Positions 50,732 to 60,531 of a DNA stretch of 64,000 nt are shown piece after piece (the stretch's first letter is position 1; every line of letters begins with the position of its first letter). The DNA comes from JBCCOW01 sp039025855 (GTDB lineage: Bacteria > Planctomycetota > Phycisphaerae > Phycisphaerales > Phycisphaeraceae). Location of the stretch: positions 62,001 through 126,000 of the forward strand of contig JBCCNL010000001.1 of the NCBI GenBank assembly GCA_039025855.1, in the 5' to 3' direction. The translations under genes were made by a program, and so were the position numbers. Below the pieces are notes generated by a model. It was not told the origin of the DNA, ran no database searches, and saw only the letters and a program-made list of their open reading frames with translations.

Positions 50732-52059
50732 CGTGCCCCCCCCACTGCCGCCCCGGAGGCCTCCGATGGACTCAACCGCCCCGCCGCCGTCGGCTTCGGG
50801 TCCACCGCCGCCGCCCGCGTCGCTCGCCGCCGAAGCGGCCGTGACATCTCCAGCAACGACGGCAGCGGGTCCCGCCAAGACCACGTGATGTGCACCCCGC
50901 CCCGCAGCCCCGGCCACGCCGCACGCACACCCGCCCACCCCGCACGCCCCATCAACCGCGCTGCCCGACCCCAACCAATCACCCCCTGACGCCGCTCGAA
51001 CCGGCACCCCGCCCACGCCCCGAACGTCCACGCAAACCGCAGCCCCCGCCGATACGCCAACGCATCCGCCGGCACCTCCAACCGCTCACCCCCCGCCAGC
51101 CGCACCGCCAGCTCCGGCAGCCGAAGCCCCGCCCGATACACCACCGCGAAGTTCGCCCCCAGCCGCGGATTCAGCTCCAGAAAACACCGCGACGACTCCT
51201 CCCCCTCGTACAGAAACTGCGCACACCCCACCCCGCGATAACCCAACGCCCCGACCAACGCCTCCGTGTCCGCGATCAACGCCGGCGTCGGCTCCACCGT
51301 CCGCCCCGACACCGCCAGACCCGTCCCGTCCACCCGGTCAGTCCGATCGATCCGCACCTCCACCGCCCCCACCAGCCGCCCCCCGTCCGCCGCGAAATAC
51401 ACGTTATGCCTCGGCCCCGCCGCATACCCCTGCACCATCAGCCGCCGCCCCGCCATCGCCCCGTCCCCCGCCAACGCCTCCGCCTCGCCCGCCTCCCGCA
51501 CAATCTCCGCCTTCACCCCAAACCGCAGCGTCTCGTGGTCCATCGGCTTCACCACGCACGGCAGACCGACCCGCTCCATCGCGCCACCCAGTTCATCTCC
51601 ACCCACCACCTCGTAACCCGCGTGCGGCACCCCCGCCGACCGACACGCCTCCAGCATCCGCCCCTTGTCCAGACACGTCTCGACCGCTCCGGGATTCGCC
51701 ACCGCCAACCCCACCCGCTCCCCGAACCTCGCCCCCATCTCCCCCCGCAGCCCATCCACCCGCCGCACCGCCGATTCATCCACCGGGAACACCACCCGTA
51801 CCCAAGGCCGCGCCTCCAGAAACCGCATCAACTGCCCATCAAACGCCGACGGGTCGCCCTTCCACGACGCATGCCGCCACACCTCCGCCACACCCCGCGA
51901 CCGGTACGCGTGGTAGTCCCGATCGTCTGCCTCATCCCGCCCAACCACGACCGCCCAGCCGTCCGACCGCAGCGCCCGGATCACCGTCAGGCTCTGCCGC
52001 CGGTTGCCCAGCAGGAGCACCCCACTCCGCCCGTCGGTACCCGCGCCGCTGCCGCTCAA
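50728..52059 (-). CDS. ATP-grasp-family ligase
   Basis: The 443-residue enzyme has an N-terminal pre-ATP-grasp fold (GVLLLGNRRQSLTVIRALRS). The ATP-grasp part follows: CLDKGRMLEACRSAGVPHAG, VGLPCVVKPMDHETLRFGVK, GVGCAQFLYEGEESSRCFLE and LNPRLGANFAVVYRAGL (metal-binding Glu/Asn). Relatives are carbamoyl-phosphate-synthase-like ligases that form amide or ester bonds. In this setting it may attach an amino acid or other acyl group to a sugar. It starts at TTG overlapping the upstream stop (TTGA). Confidence 0.8.
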   Translation of the reverse strand: MSGSGAGTDGRSGVLLLGNRRQSLTVIRALRSDGWAVVVGRDEADDRDYHAYRSRGVAEVWRHASWKGDPSAFDGQLMRFLEARPWVRVVFPVDESAVRRVDGLRGEMGARFGERVGLAVANPGAVETCLDKGRMLEACRSAGVPHAGYEVVGGDELGGAMERVGLPCVVKPMDHETLRFGVKAEIVREAGEAEALAGDGAMAGRRLMVQGYAAGPRHNVYFAADGGRLVGAVEVRIDRTDRVDGTGLAVSGRTVEPTPALIADTEALVGALGYRGVGCAQFLYEGEESSRCFLELNPRLGANFAVVYRAGLRLPELAVRLAGGERLEVPADALAYRRGLRFAWTFGAWAGCRFERRQGVIGWGRAARLMGRAGWAGVRAAWPGLRGGVHITWSWRDPLPSLLEMSRPLRRRATRAAAVDPKPTAAGRLSPSEASGAAVGGAR

Positions 52060-53420
52060 GACCCCACCCCTTCAAGCACGTTCGCCTCCGCCGGTGTCGC
52101 CACCGCCCGACGCCCCAGAGCCGACACCACCGTCCGGTGCTTGCCCCCCGGCCGCGCCGGCAGCACATCCACCTCCCGAACCACCAAGCCAAAGCCCGGC
52201 ACCAACGCCGCCAGCCTCCGCTCAATCGCGACCCGCAACCCCTCACCTAGCGTTTCGTGACACTCCAGCCAAACCGTCACCGCCCCCGACTCGTCCTGCT
52301 CCGCCCGCCAACGCCGCACCCCGTCGTACTTGTCCACCACGTCCTCAAACGCCTGGCCGTGCACCGCATCCCCCGCCGCATCCATCACCAGATCGAAGTC
52401 ACGCCCCCGCACCGCCGGCAACACCGCAAACCCCACCGCCGACCGATCAATCGGGCCGTCGCACACATCACCCAACCGATACCGCAGCAGCGGGAAATCG
52501 CCGTTGCCCAGCACCGACACCACCACGTCGTACGCCCCGTCCTCCCGCGGCAGCGTTTCGACAAACACCAAATCGTCCCGCACCCGAAGCCGACGGTCCC
52601 CGTCGTGCCCCGCCAGGAACTCGCACTCCGTGCAGCCATACTCCGCCACCGCCGGCACCCCGAGCGCCCGCTCCACCACCGCCACCGTCGCCGGACGCAC
52701 CGGCTCGGCCGTCAACACCACCAGCCGCAGCGACGGGCACTGCCACCCCATCCGCTCCGCCTCTTCCGCCAACAGGTGAGCCGCCATGCTGTGAGAATAA
52801 ATCGCCCTCGGCTTGAACCGTGCGATCCGCTCCAGATACCCCCGCAGCGTCGACGCCCGCAGGTCATACGGCGACAGCCGCAACCGACCCCGTGCCCAAT
52901 CCATCACCGGCCCCCGGACCCGCTCCTTCAACCCCTGAATCCCCGGCGCCAACGCCCCCGCATTCCCCCACACAAACACCCACCGATCGTAGAAGTCCAC
53001 CCCCCAGGACTGATAGAACCGGTACTTCGCCCGCAGCGTCTCCCGATGCGCCGTCGCACCGTAATAAATCGACGTCCGCGACCCGCTCGACCCGCTGGTC
53101 CGGTGCCACTCCCCGCCCCCGTCCCGCCCCGCCCGGATCGAGCAGAACCGCTCCGGCGCATCCCGAACAGCACCCTTCTCCAACACGGGCATCAGGCGCG
53201 TAAACGCCTCCAACGACTCAAACCGCACCGGCAAGCCCAGCCGATCCCGCAACGCCCGGTAGTGCGTGGTCTCTTCAAAAGCCCGCTCCCAGACCGCGTT
53301 GAGACGCTCCAACTGGTACGCCTCCATCCGCTCGCGATGCCAGCCCTCACGCGCCGCCAGCTCCCGCATCGCCAGACGCGCGGCACGAAACCGCGGCAGA
53401 TGTTTAAAGAGCCTTCTCAT
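52056..53420 (-). CDS. CapK/PaaK-like adenylate-forming enzyme
   Basis: This 454-residue protein of the phenylacetate-CoA ligase-like group is often named CapK in capsule loci. The ATP-binding loop is WHRTSGSSGSRTSIYYGA; AEYGCTECEFLAGHDGDRRL and FPLLRYRLGDVCDGPIDRS are the later core motifs, and PGGKHRTVVS carries the C-terminal Lys. It probably activates an acid by adenylation; the acid is unknown. ATG at 53420 with GGGAGAAGG upstream was preferred to a TTG at 53426. It is coupled to the ATP-grasp gene. Confidence 0.82.
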   Translation of the reverse strand: MRRLFKHLPRFRAARLAMRELAAREGWHRERMEAYQLERLNAVWERAFEETTHYRALRDRLGLPVRFESLEAFTRLMPVLEKGAVRDAPERFCSIRAGRDGGGEWHRTSGSSGSRTSIYYGATAHRETLRAKYRFYQSWGVDFYDRWVFVWGNAGALAPGIQGLKERVRGPVMDWARGRLRLSPYDLRASTLRGYLERIARFKPRAIYSHSMAAHLLAEEAERMGWQCPSLRLVVLTAEPVRPATVAVVERALGVPAVAEYGCTECEFLAGHDGDRRLRVRDDLVFVETLPREDGAYDVVVSVLGNGDFPLLRYRLGDVCDGPIDRSAVGFAVLPAVRGRDFDLVMDAAGDAVHGQAFEDVVDKYDGVRRWRAEQDESGAVTVWLECHETLGEGLRVAIERRLAALVPGFGLVVREVDVLPARPGGKHRTVVSALGRRAVATPAEANVLEGVGS

Positions 53421-53501
53421 CGTCAACCTTCTCCCGACGCCTGTTCAGGATGTCACATCAACCCCTCCCAAGCAACCCGTAATCCCAAACAAACCGTCAC
53501 G

Positions 53502-54689
53502 TCAGCCGCTGCCCCCGTCCTGCCCTCGCCTCACCCGGATCGCACGCTCGTAGAGCTCGATCAGCATCTGGTAGTTCCGCTCCGGCGTAAACGCCTCGGC
53601 ATACCGCCGCCGCGCCGCCTCCCCCAGCCGGCGAGCCCGCGTGGGATCCGCAAACAGCCCCGCCGCGTGCGCCGCCAAACCCGCCGCGTCGTGCGGCTCA
53701 TACAGCAGCCCCGTCCGGCCGTGGTCCACCAGCTCCGGCAGCGCCCCAATCCGCGCCGCAATCACCGGCGTGCCCCCCGCAAACGCCTCCACCACCGTCC
53801 GACCAAACACCTCGTACCACACCGACGGCACCACCACGAACGCTGCCCCCGCCATCAACTCCAACGCCCGCTCACGCTCGCACCGCCCCCACCACTCCAC
53901 CCGCGCATCGCCCGTCTCCGCCTCCAGCCGCTCCCGCGCTGGACCATCACCCACAATCAGAAGCCGACCCAGCGACGGATCACGCGCCCACGCCTTGCAC
54001 AGCACCTCCACACCCTTCTCTTCCGACACCCGCCCCACATACAACGCGTAATCCCGCGACGCCTCACGCGGCATAGGCGGCGCCTGCGTGAAGTTCGGCT
54101 TCACCACAATCCGCCGCGGATCAAAGCCCCCGTCCGCATACGCGTCACGCGTGAACTGCGACGGCGTCACGAACAGGTCCACCCCACCACGCTTAACCGC
54201 CTGCCGCCGAACCGACAGCTGCGACAACGCCACCACCGCGCTCGACGCCCGGCTCCCCCGGTAGCAGGCGTGACGGACACCCGCGTGCGCAACCGCCGAA
54301 CCCTGACACTTCGTGCAGACCCGGCCCTCCCGCAGGAACAACCCATTCACACACAAACCGCGGTAATTCCGCAGCGCCTGCACCACCGCCACGCCCCGTG
54401 AGCCGGCCTCCCGGTAAATCGATGGCGAGATCAGCGGGAAGATGTTGTTCGCGTGCAGCACGTCCGGGCGGTGCCGATCCAGCAGCGCCCCGACCGCCCG
54501 CGCCGAGCCCCGACTCCAGATCGTCTCCGCCGCGATGCCCAGCCGCGAGCGGTCCGCGATCTCATCGTTATGCCGGGTGTACCGGATGACCGTGTGCCCC
54601 TGAGACTCAAGCACCGCCGCCTCAGCCTCGAAAGACTCATCCTCACCCCCACGCTGCCGGTAATAGGTATGGCACAGCAGAACCTTCAT
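53502..54689 (-). CDS. GT4-family glycosyltransferase
   Basis: This 395-residue retaining glycosyltransferase of the GT-B fold begins VLLCHTYYRQRGGEDESFEA, as in the group that acts early in capsule chains. DVLHANNIFPLISPSIYREA, YVGRVSEEKGVEVLCKAW and SVWYEVFGRTVVEAFAGGTP (the E-x7-E nucleotide-binding motif) are intact. A Cys-rich segment (RVCTKCQGS, HACYRGS) is usual for this subgroup. It is the first gene of the leftward block 54689-49388. Confidence 0.88.
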   Translation of the reverse strand: MKVLLCHTYYRQRGGEDESFEAEAAVLESQGHTVIRYTRHNDEIADRSRLGIAAETIWSRGSARAVGALLDRHRPDVLHANNIFPLISPSIYREAGSRGVAVVQALRNYRGLCVNGLFLREGRVCTKCQGSAVAHAGVRHACYRGSRASSAVVALSQLSVRRQAVKRGGVDLFVTPSQFTRDAYADGGFDPRRIVVKPNFTQAPPMPREASRDYALYVGRVSEEKGVEVLCKAWARDPSLGRLLIVGDGPARERLEAETGDARVEWWGRCERERALELMAGAAFVVVPSVWYEVFGRTVVEAFAGGTPVIAARIGALPELVDHGRTGLLYEPHDAAGLAAHAAGLFADPTRARRLGEAARRRYAEAFTPERNYQMLIELYERAIRVRRGQDGGSG

Positions 54690-54901
54690 CGCTCAGTCTT
54701 ACGCTCAACTCCCCAAGGTCCGCCGAAGTCTACCCGCGCCCACCGCTAAACCAAGCCGCACCCCTCAGGCCCGCCACCCAGCTGCCCCAAGCTCACCCGC
54801 AAAGTCAAGTCGCCTCTATTGCCTAATCTTCCCAATCGACTATGTTGCGGGCTAGACATCCCACGAAGCGGTTCAACGCTCAGCCGAGGAGAGAAGGCCC
54901 C

Positions 54902-57900
54902 ATGTCGTCGCCCCCCAAACGCCACGCCCTCACGCCACCCGTAAACGCGCCGCTCATCGAATCCCTGGAGCCCAGGGTCCTCCTCTCGGCGACCCCGTCG
55001 GGAGCCACCCCCGCCTTCACCGACAACCTCCCCTGGGCCGAGACCTTCGAGTCGCTGCCCAACGGCACCGACGTCGACACCGGCGACACCGCCTGGTCCA
55101 TCGATCGTTCCAACGCCCGACCGACCGCGCTCATCGCCGTCAGCAACGGCGCCTTCCGCGCCCAAGGCACCGGCGGCGAAGCCGTCTGGTGTTCGGATAC
55201 CCTCGACATCTCGCAGCGCACCGGCGTCGACCTCTCACTCGATCTCGACGGCGCCGGCACCCTCGAAAACGCCGGTGATTTCCTCGACTACCTCCGCGTC
55301 TACGCCGTCATCGACGGCGGCCCCGAACAGCTACTCGCCGAACGCGTCGGTAACATCAACAACGGCCAACCCGAAACCCTCACCGTTAACGGCCTCGCAG
55401 GCTCCACCCTCCAGATCGTCATCCGCACCCTTACCACAGGCGCCACCGAAGCGTACCTCTGGGACAACCTCACCCTCACACCCAACCCAGACGACCCGCC
55501 ACCGCCGCCGCCACCCCCGACCGGCGACGAACTGCCGTGGACCGAGACCTTTGGCGGGCTGCCCAACGGCACCACCACAGACACCGGTACCACGGCATGG
55601 ACCACCGACGGGTCGAACCTCGGCGGATCAGCACAAGTCGGCGTCAGCAACGGCACCTTCCGTGCCCAAGGCACCGGCGGCGAAGCCGTCTGGCTTTCTG
55701 AAACCCTCGACATCTCGCAGCGCACCGGCGTCGATCTCTCCCTCGACCTCGACGGTGCCGGCACCCTCGAAAACGCAGGCGATTTCCTCGACTACCTCCG
55801 CGTCTACGCCATTATCGACGGCGGCCCCGAACAGCTCCTCGCCGAACGCCTCGGCAACGTCAACAACGGCCAACCCGAAACCCTCACCGTCAACGACCTC
55901 GCGGGCTCCACCCTCCAGATCGTCATCCGCACCCTCACCACAGGCTCCACTGAAGCCTACCTCTGGGACAACCTCACCCTCACACCCAACCCGGACGACC
56001 CGCCGCCGCCACCACCCAACAACGACCCGATCGCCAACAACGACTCGGCCACCGTCAACGAAAACGGCTCCATCCTCATCCCCGTCCTCAGCAACGACAC
56101 CGACCCCGACAACGACACCCTCGCCATCACCGGCGTCACCGTCGACCCCACCCAGGGCCAGGCCACCGTCGAGGGCAATGCGATCCGCTACACCCCAGAC
56201 ACCGACACCAACGGCAGCGACACCTTCACCTACGCCATCAGCGACGGTAATGGCGGCAACGCCTCCGCCACGGTCGCCCTCACCATCACACCTGCACCGC
56301 CACCGCCGCCGCCACCGCCACCCAGCGGCCTGCCGTGGAGCGAAACCTTCGCCGGGCTCCCCAACGGCACCACTACCGACACCGGCGACACCGCCTGGTC
56401 CGTCGACGATTCGCAGGCCGGCGGCGGCGCCACCATCGGCGTCGATGGCGGCTGGTTCGCCGTCCGCAACACCGATGGCTTGGTGACCTGGAGCAGCGAG
56501 GTCATCGACTTCGGCGGCGCCGCCACCGTCGACCTCACCTTGGACATCCAAGGCCTCGGCGGCCTCGATAGCTCCGGCCGATTCGCCGACGCGCTCCGCG
56601 TCTACACCCGCGTCGACGGCGGCCCCGAAACGCTCATCGCCGAACGCCTCGGCCGATTCAACAGCAGCAACCCGCAGACCCTCACCGTCGACGGCATCAC
56701 CGGCTCCAGCCTGCAGGTCATCGTCCGCGCTTCCAACACCGCCAACAACGAGACCTACCGCTGGGACAACCTCACCGTCACCACCGTCGTCCCGCCGCCC
56801 CCGCCCGACCCACAGCCGGGCACCCTCGCCCTGGCCAGCAGCCAGTTCGCGGTCAATGAAGACGCCGGCGTCGTCACCATCGGCGTGACCCGCACCGGCG
56901 GCAGCGACGGCGTGGTCTCCATCGACTACCTCACCGCCGAGGGCTCCGCCACCGCCGGCGACGACTTCACCCCTGTCAGCGGCACCCTCGTCTTCGCCGA
57001 CGGCCAGACCTTCGCCAGCTTCGACGTGCCCATCCTGCAGGACACCGACTTCGAGACCGAAGAGACCTTCGCCGTCTCGCTCAACCGCGTCGGCGGCGAG
57101 GCCAACCTCGCCCAGCCCCGCACCGCCACCGTCACCCTCGCCGACGACGACACCGACACACCCACCCCCGGCACCGGCGACGGGCTCGCCGCCGTCTACT
57201 TCGATCAGCTCGGGTTCGCCGGCCCGTCCGTCACCCGTATCGATCCCGACGTCAACTTCGACTGGGCCTCCGGCTCACCCGACCCCGCGATCGGCAACAA
57301 CACCTTCTCCGCCCGCTGGACCGGCCAGATCGAAGCCCTCTACTCCGAACGCTACACCTTCACCACCACGGCCGACGACGGCATCCGCCTCTGGGTCGAC
57401 GACCAGCTCATCATCGACCGCTGGAACGACCAGACGGCCACCAGCTTCACCGGCACCATCGACCTCACCGCAGGCCAACGCGTCAACCTCCGCCTCGAGT
57501 ACTACGAGAACGGCGGCGCCGCCGTCGCCCAACTCGCCTGGCAGAGCGCCTCCCAAGCCTTCGAAATCGTCCCCACAAGCCAGCTCTACAGCACCGGCTA
57601 CACCGGCGATGTCGATCCGCCCACCAGCCTCAACCTCTCCGCCGAAACCATCATCACCGGGCTCAACCAGCCCACCGCCCTCTCCTTCCTCCCCAACGGC
57701 ACCGCCCTCGTCGCCCAGAAGAACGGCGTCGTCCGGGCCTACCAGAACGGCCAACTCCTCAGCACCCCCTTCATCGACCTCAGCGAAGAGGTCAACGGCG
57801 TCCGTGACCGCGGCCTGCTCGGGCTCGCCGTCCACCCCGACTTCGACAACAACCCCTACGTCTACCTCCTCTACACCTACGACCCGCCCGAAACCCAAGG

Positions 57901-58873
57901 CCAGGCCGGCTTCGCCGGGCCCGACGGCCGCGGCTCCCGTGTCTCCCGGCTCCTCCGCGTCACCGCCGACCCCGCCACCGACTTCGCCACCGCCATCGCC
58001 AACTCCGGCGTCGTCATCCTCGGCACCAACAGCACCTACGAGAACATCGGCGCGCCCGACCGCGGCCAGTCCATCAACAACCCCTACGGTGGCCTCGACG
58101 AAAACGGCAACTACATCCAGGACGTCCTGCCCATCGACTCGGAGTCCCACACCATCGGCGGACTCGCCTTCCTCCCCGACGGCTCGCTCATCGTCTCCAG
58201 CGGCGACGGCACCTCCTACGGCGCGGTCGACCCTCAGTCCTCACGCGTCCAGGACCTCGACTCGCTCAACGGCAAGATCCTCCGCATCGACCCCATCACC
58301 GGCGACGGGCTGGCCGACAACCCCTTCTACACCGGCGACCCCGACGCCAACGCCTCCAAGGTCTGGGCCCTGGGCTTCCGCAACCCCTTCCGCATCGCCG
58401 TCAACCCCACCAACGGCAAGCTCTACGTCGGCGACGTCGGCTGGACCCGATGGGAAGAGGTCAACGAGGTCGTCCGCGGCGGCAACTACGGCTGGCCCTG
58501 GTTCGAGGGCGGCAACGGTGCCCCGATCCAGACCAACGGCTACCGCGACCTCCAGGACGCCCAGGACTTCTACGCCGCCGGCACCCCCGTCGAGCCCTCG
58601 CTCTTCGCCCGCTCTCATTCCGACGGCGGCGTGGCCGTCGTCGTCGGCGATGTCTACACCGGCACCGTCTACGACAGCAGCTACGACAACGCCCTGTTCT
58701 TCACCGACTACGGCACAGGTGCGATCGAAGCCCTGGTCTTCGACGATGCCGGCGGACTCGTCGGCGTCAACACCGTCACCGACCGCATCGGCGTCGTCGT
58801 CGAAATGACCATGGGCCCCGACGGCACCATGTGGTACGTCGACATCACCGGCAGCGTCGGTCGGCTCGTGTAA
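54902..58873 (+). CDS. Giant secreted modular protein: LEPR leader, repeats, cadherin-like, Calx-beta, PA14, sorbosone dehydrogenase
   Basis: The protein has 1323 residues. The leader has LEPRVLLSA (residues 22-30), a planctomycete export signal. Three homologous beta-sandwich modules (about 40-196, 210-366, 475-629) each begin LPWxETFxxLPNGT. Pro-rich linkers join them. A cadherin-like domain (373-464: ANNDSATVNENGSILIPVLS), a Calx-beta domain (640-750) and a PA14 domain (760-898: DDGIRLWVDDQLIIDRWNDQ) follow. The C-terminus (~910-1323) is a glucose/sorbosone-dehydrogenase propeller (QPTALSFLPNGTALVAQKNG, RGLLGLAVHPDFDNNPYVYL, VWALGFRNPFRIAVNPTNGK), likely PQQ-dependent. The ATG at 54902 has GAGGAGAGAAGG upstream. 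Probably an extracellular sugar-binding oxidoreductase. Confidence 0.85.
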   Translation: MSSPPKRHALTPPVNAPLIESLEPRVLLSATPSGATPAFTDNLPWAETFESLPNGTDVDTGDTAWSIDRSNARPTALIAVSNGAFRAQGTGGEAVWCSDTLDISQRTGVDLSLDLDGAGTLENAGDFLDYLRVYAVIDGGPEQLLAERVGNINNGQPETLTVNGLAGSTLQIVIRTLTTGATEAYLWDNLTLTPNPDDPPPPPPPPTGDELPWTETFGGLPNGTTTDTGTTAWTTDGSNLGGSAQVGVSNGTFRAQGTGGEAVWLSETLDISQRTGVDLSLDLDGAGTLENAGDFLDYLRVYAIIDGGPEQLLAERLGNVNNGQPETLTVNDLAGSTLQIVIRTLTTGSTEAYLWDNLTLTPNPDDPPPPPPNNDPIANNDSATVNENGSILIPVLSNDTDPDNDTLAITGVTVDPTQGQATVEGNAIRYTPDTDTNGSDTFTYAISDGNGGNASATVALTITPAPPPPPPPPPSGLPWSETFAGLPNGTTTDTGDTAWSVDDSQAGGGATIGVDGGWFAVRNTDGLVTWSSEVIDFGGAATVDLTLDIQGLGGLDSSGRFADALRVYTRVDGGPETLIAERLGRFNSSNPQTLTVDGITGSSLQVIVRASNTANNETYRWDNLTVTTVVPPPPPDPQPGTLALASSQFAVNEDAGVVTIGVTRTGGSDGVVSIDYLTAEGSATAGDDFTPVSGTLVFADGQTFASFDVPILQDTDFETEETFAVSLNRVGGEANLAQPRTATVTLADDDTDTPTPGTGDGLAAVYFDQLGFAGPSVTRIDPDVNFDWASGSPDPAIGNNTFSARWTGQIEALYSERYTFTTTADDGIRLWVDDQLIIDRWNDQTATSFTGTIDLTAGQRVNLRLEYYENGGAAVAQLAWQSASQAFEIVPTSQLYSTGYTGDVDPPTSLNLSAETIITGLNQPTALSFLPNGTALVAQKNGVVRAYQNGQLLSTPFIDLSEEVNGVRDRGLLGLAVHPDFDNNPYVYLLYTYDPPETQGQAGFAGPDGRGSRVSRLLRVTADPATDFATAIANSGVVILGTNSTYENIGAPDRGQSINNPYGGLDENGNYIQDVLPIDSESHTIGGLAFLPDGSLIVSSGDGTSYGAVDPQSSRVQDLDSLNGKILRIDPITGDGLADNPFYTGDPDANASKVWALGFRNPFRIAVNPTNGKLYVGDVGWTRWEEVNEVVRGGNYGWPWFEGGNGAPIQTNGYRDLQDAQDFYAAGTPVEPSLFARSHSDGGVAVVVGDVYTGTVYDSSYDNALFFTDYGTGAIEALVFDDAGGLVGVNTVTDRIGVVVEMTMGPDGTMWYVDITGSVGRLV
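55141..56004 (+). repeat. Direct repeat of a ~360-bp coding unit (504-bp period)
   Basis: Bases 55141-55500 and 55645-56004 are nearly identical; the encoded segments differ at only a few residues (e.g. RVGNINNG versus RLGNVNNG). They encode modules one and two of the secreted protein. The third module is clearly diverged. Confidence 0.85.
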
Positions 58874-59184
58874 GACCCGGTGGGTCCAAAGCCCACTGCG
58901 GAGCGCGTTGGCGGACAACCGCTGGCCCAACCCGCCGCCGAAGTCACACGCGCTAGCGTCCCTGCTCTTATGTTTGGCCACTATCGCCATAGCATCACAT
59001 CACATCAACCCGCTGAACACCCGCCAGACCCAACGGCTCTGATCCAGCACCGCGTCGGCCCTACAGGGACCCCATAAAAACACACCACCGCTTCTGCACT
59101 TGCGCATTAATCCTGCTTGCCTCACTCGGTGCGGCAGCCGACGACCGATGAAGCAATGGTCGACACCACGCCGGTTAAGTCGGG
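58874..59184. other. Gene-free convergent stretch
   Basis: These 311 bases lie between the giant secreted protein and the convergent halogenase-like gene. A short hairpin (GTGGG-CCCAC, about 58882-58898) follows the first stop; no other signal was seen. Confidence 0.4.
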
Positions 59185-60531
59185 TCAGTTGTGAAGGGGG
59201 TAGCGGTGACCGATCGCGTGCAGGTAGGCACAGGCCGCGTCGCGTGTGGTCTGCTGGTTCTCGAGGATGCTCCAGCCGTCTCGGCCCGGGATCATGTTGC
59301 CCTTGGACTTCTGCCGCGCATGGAAGAAGTCGAGCAGCTTGAGCCGCCAACGCATGCTCAGCGGGATGTCGTCGAAGCGTCCGGACAAGACGGCGATGAG
59401 TGCCCGGTGGACGCCGAGCGGCCCTTTGCCCTGAAGCAGCAGTTCGCGGAACGGGTGGCTGTAGAAGAGATTGATGTAGTGCAACATCAATCCTCGGCGT
59501 GCGGCGCCGCGCTCGAGGAAGTGCTGCTTTGCCCGTTGCGGGTTGTCGTTGCTCAGGACCTGGTCGGCGGCGTGGGCGGCGTCCAGCGCGCTGGCGATCG
59601 CGAGGCGCACGCCGGAGGAAAACACGGGGTCCAGGAAGGCCTCGGCATCGCCGACCATCAGGTAGCCGTCGCCGGCACCGGGTGAACAGGTGTAGGAGAA
59701 GTCGGCCACCGACCACGTGGTCTCGGGGAAGGTCGCGTTGGCGGTGCGCTTGGCGAGCAGCGGGGTGCGTGCGATGGACCAGGCGAGTTCTTCGCCGGGC
59801 TTGACCCCCTGCTTGCGCATCGCGGTGCTGGCGGACTTATCGACGACCAGGCCGATGGAGGTGCGCTGGTCGTCGATGGGGATCACCCAGTACCAGGCCT
59901 CGTTGGCCATGACGACCGAGATGAAGCCCTCGGCGTCGCCGGCGAGGCGCTCGACGCCGGTGAAGTGCCCGACGAACGCGACCTTGCGGTGGTTCTCGAG
60001 AACCTTCTTCGTGCCGAGGTGTTTGCCGAGCACGGTGGCCTGTCCGGAACAGTCGATCACCATCCGGGCGTGCATCGGGCCAGCGGACGTCTGCAGAGCG
60101 CAGTCGCCCTGGCTGAGCCTCTCGATGGACTGAACGCCGACACCTTGATGCAGCGTCACGCCCGGTTGCTCGGCCGCGAAGTCGAGCACGGCCTTGTCGA
60201 AGACGCAGCGCTCGATGTTGAACGTCTCGGTCTGCCCCCACCGCTTGCCCGATTCGAAGTAGAGCATCGCGCCCTGGTCTTCTTGACCGGCCGAGACGAT
60301 CTCGGCGCCGCGCTTCGTGATCCTGGGCAGCTTCTGCAGCGTCTCGGTCAGGCCCAGGCTGTCGAGCATCGGGTTAACGCTCGGCAGCAAAGACTCGCCG
60401 ACGTGGAAACGAGGGAAGTGCTCCCGCTCGATGATGTCGACGGTGTAGCCGCGGCGCGACAACGCGATCGCGGTGCACGCCCCCGCGGGCCCACCTCCAA
60501 TGATCAATGCGTCGGCTGGCTTCTGTTTCAC
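59185..60531 (-). CDS. FAD-dependent halogenase/reductase-like monooxygenase (XanB1-like)
   Basis: The 448-residue protein has an FAD fold IIGGGPAGACTAIALSRRGY (GxGxxG at 12-17). HFPRFHVGESLLP and WYWVIP (residues 213-218, fitting the WxWxIP of flavin-dependent halogenases) are present, then GYLMVGDAEAFLDPVFSSGV. In Xanthomonas the reductase/halogenase xanB1 is next to xanB2, the arrangement found here. It starts at GTG overlapping the stop of the chorismatase gene (GTGA). It may halogenate or reduce the aromatic head group of a pigment; a general geranylgeranyl-reductase-like role is the alternative. Confidence 0.75.
   Translation of the reverse strand: MKQKPADALIIGGGPAGACTAIALSRRGYTVDIIEREHFPRFHVGESLLPSVNPMLDSLGLTETLQKLPRITKRGAEIVSAGQEDQGAMLYFESGKRWGQTETFNIERCVFDKAVLDFAAEQPGVTLHQGVGVQSIERLSQGDCALQTSAGPMHARMVIDCSGQATVLGKHLGTKKVLENHRKVAFVGHFTGVERLAGDAEGFISVVMANEAWYWVIPIDDQRTSIGLVVDKSASTAMRKQGVKPGEELAWSIARTPLLAKRTANATFPETTWSVADFSYTCSPGAGDGYLMVGDAEAFLDPVFSSGVRLAIASALDAAHAADQVLSNDNPQRAKQHFLERGAARRGLMLHYINLFYSHPFRELLLQGKGPLGVHRALIAVLSGRFDDIPLSMRWRLKLLDFFHARQKSKGNMIPGRDGWSILENQQTTRDAACAYLHAIGHRYPLHN

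Noticed and set aside
49658..52260. Two 440-460-codon plus-strand open frames antisense to the flippase and ATP-grasp genes
   Set aside because: Low-complexity Arg/Pro/His composition; the opposite strand encodes recognisable proteins.
52257..54401. 714-codon open frame on the plus strand, antisense to the CapK-like and GT4 genes
   Set aside because: Its product is almost only Arg, Pro, His and Gln, as expected for the complement of high-GC coding DNA, while both minus-strand genes have clear family motifs.
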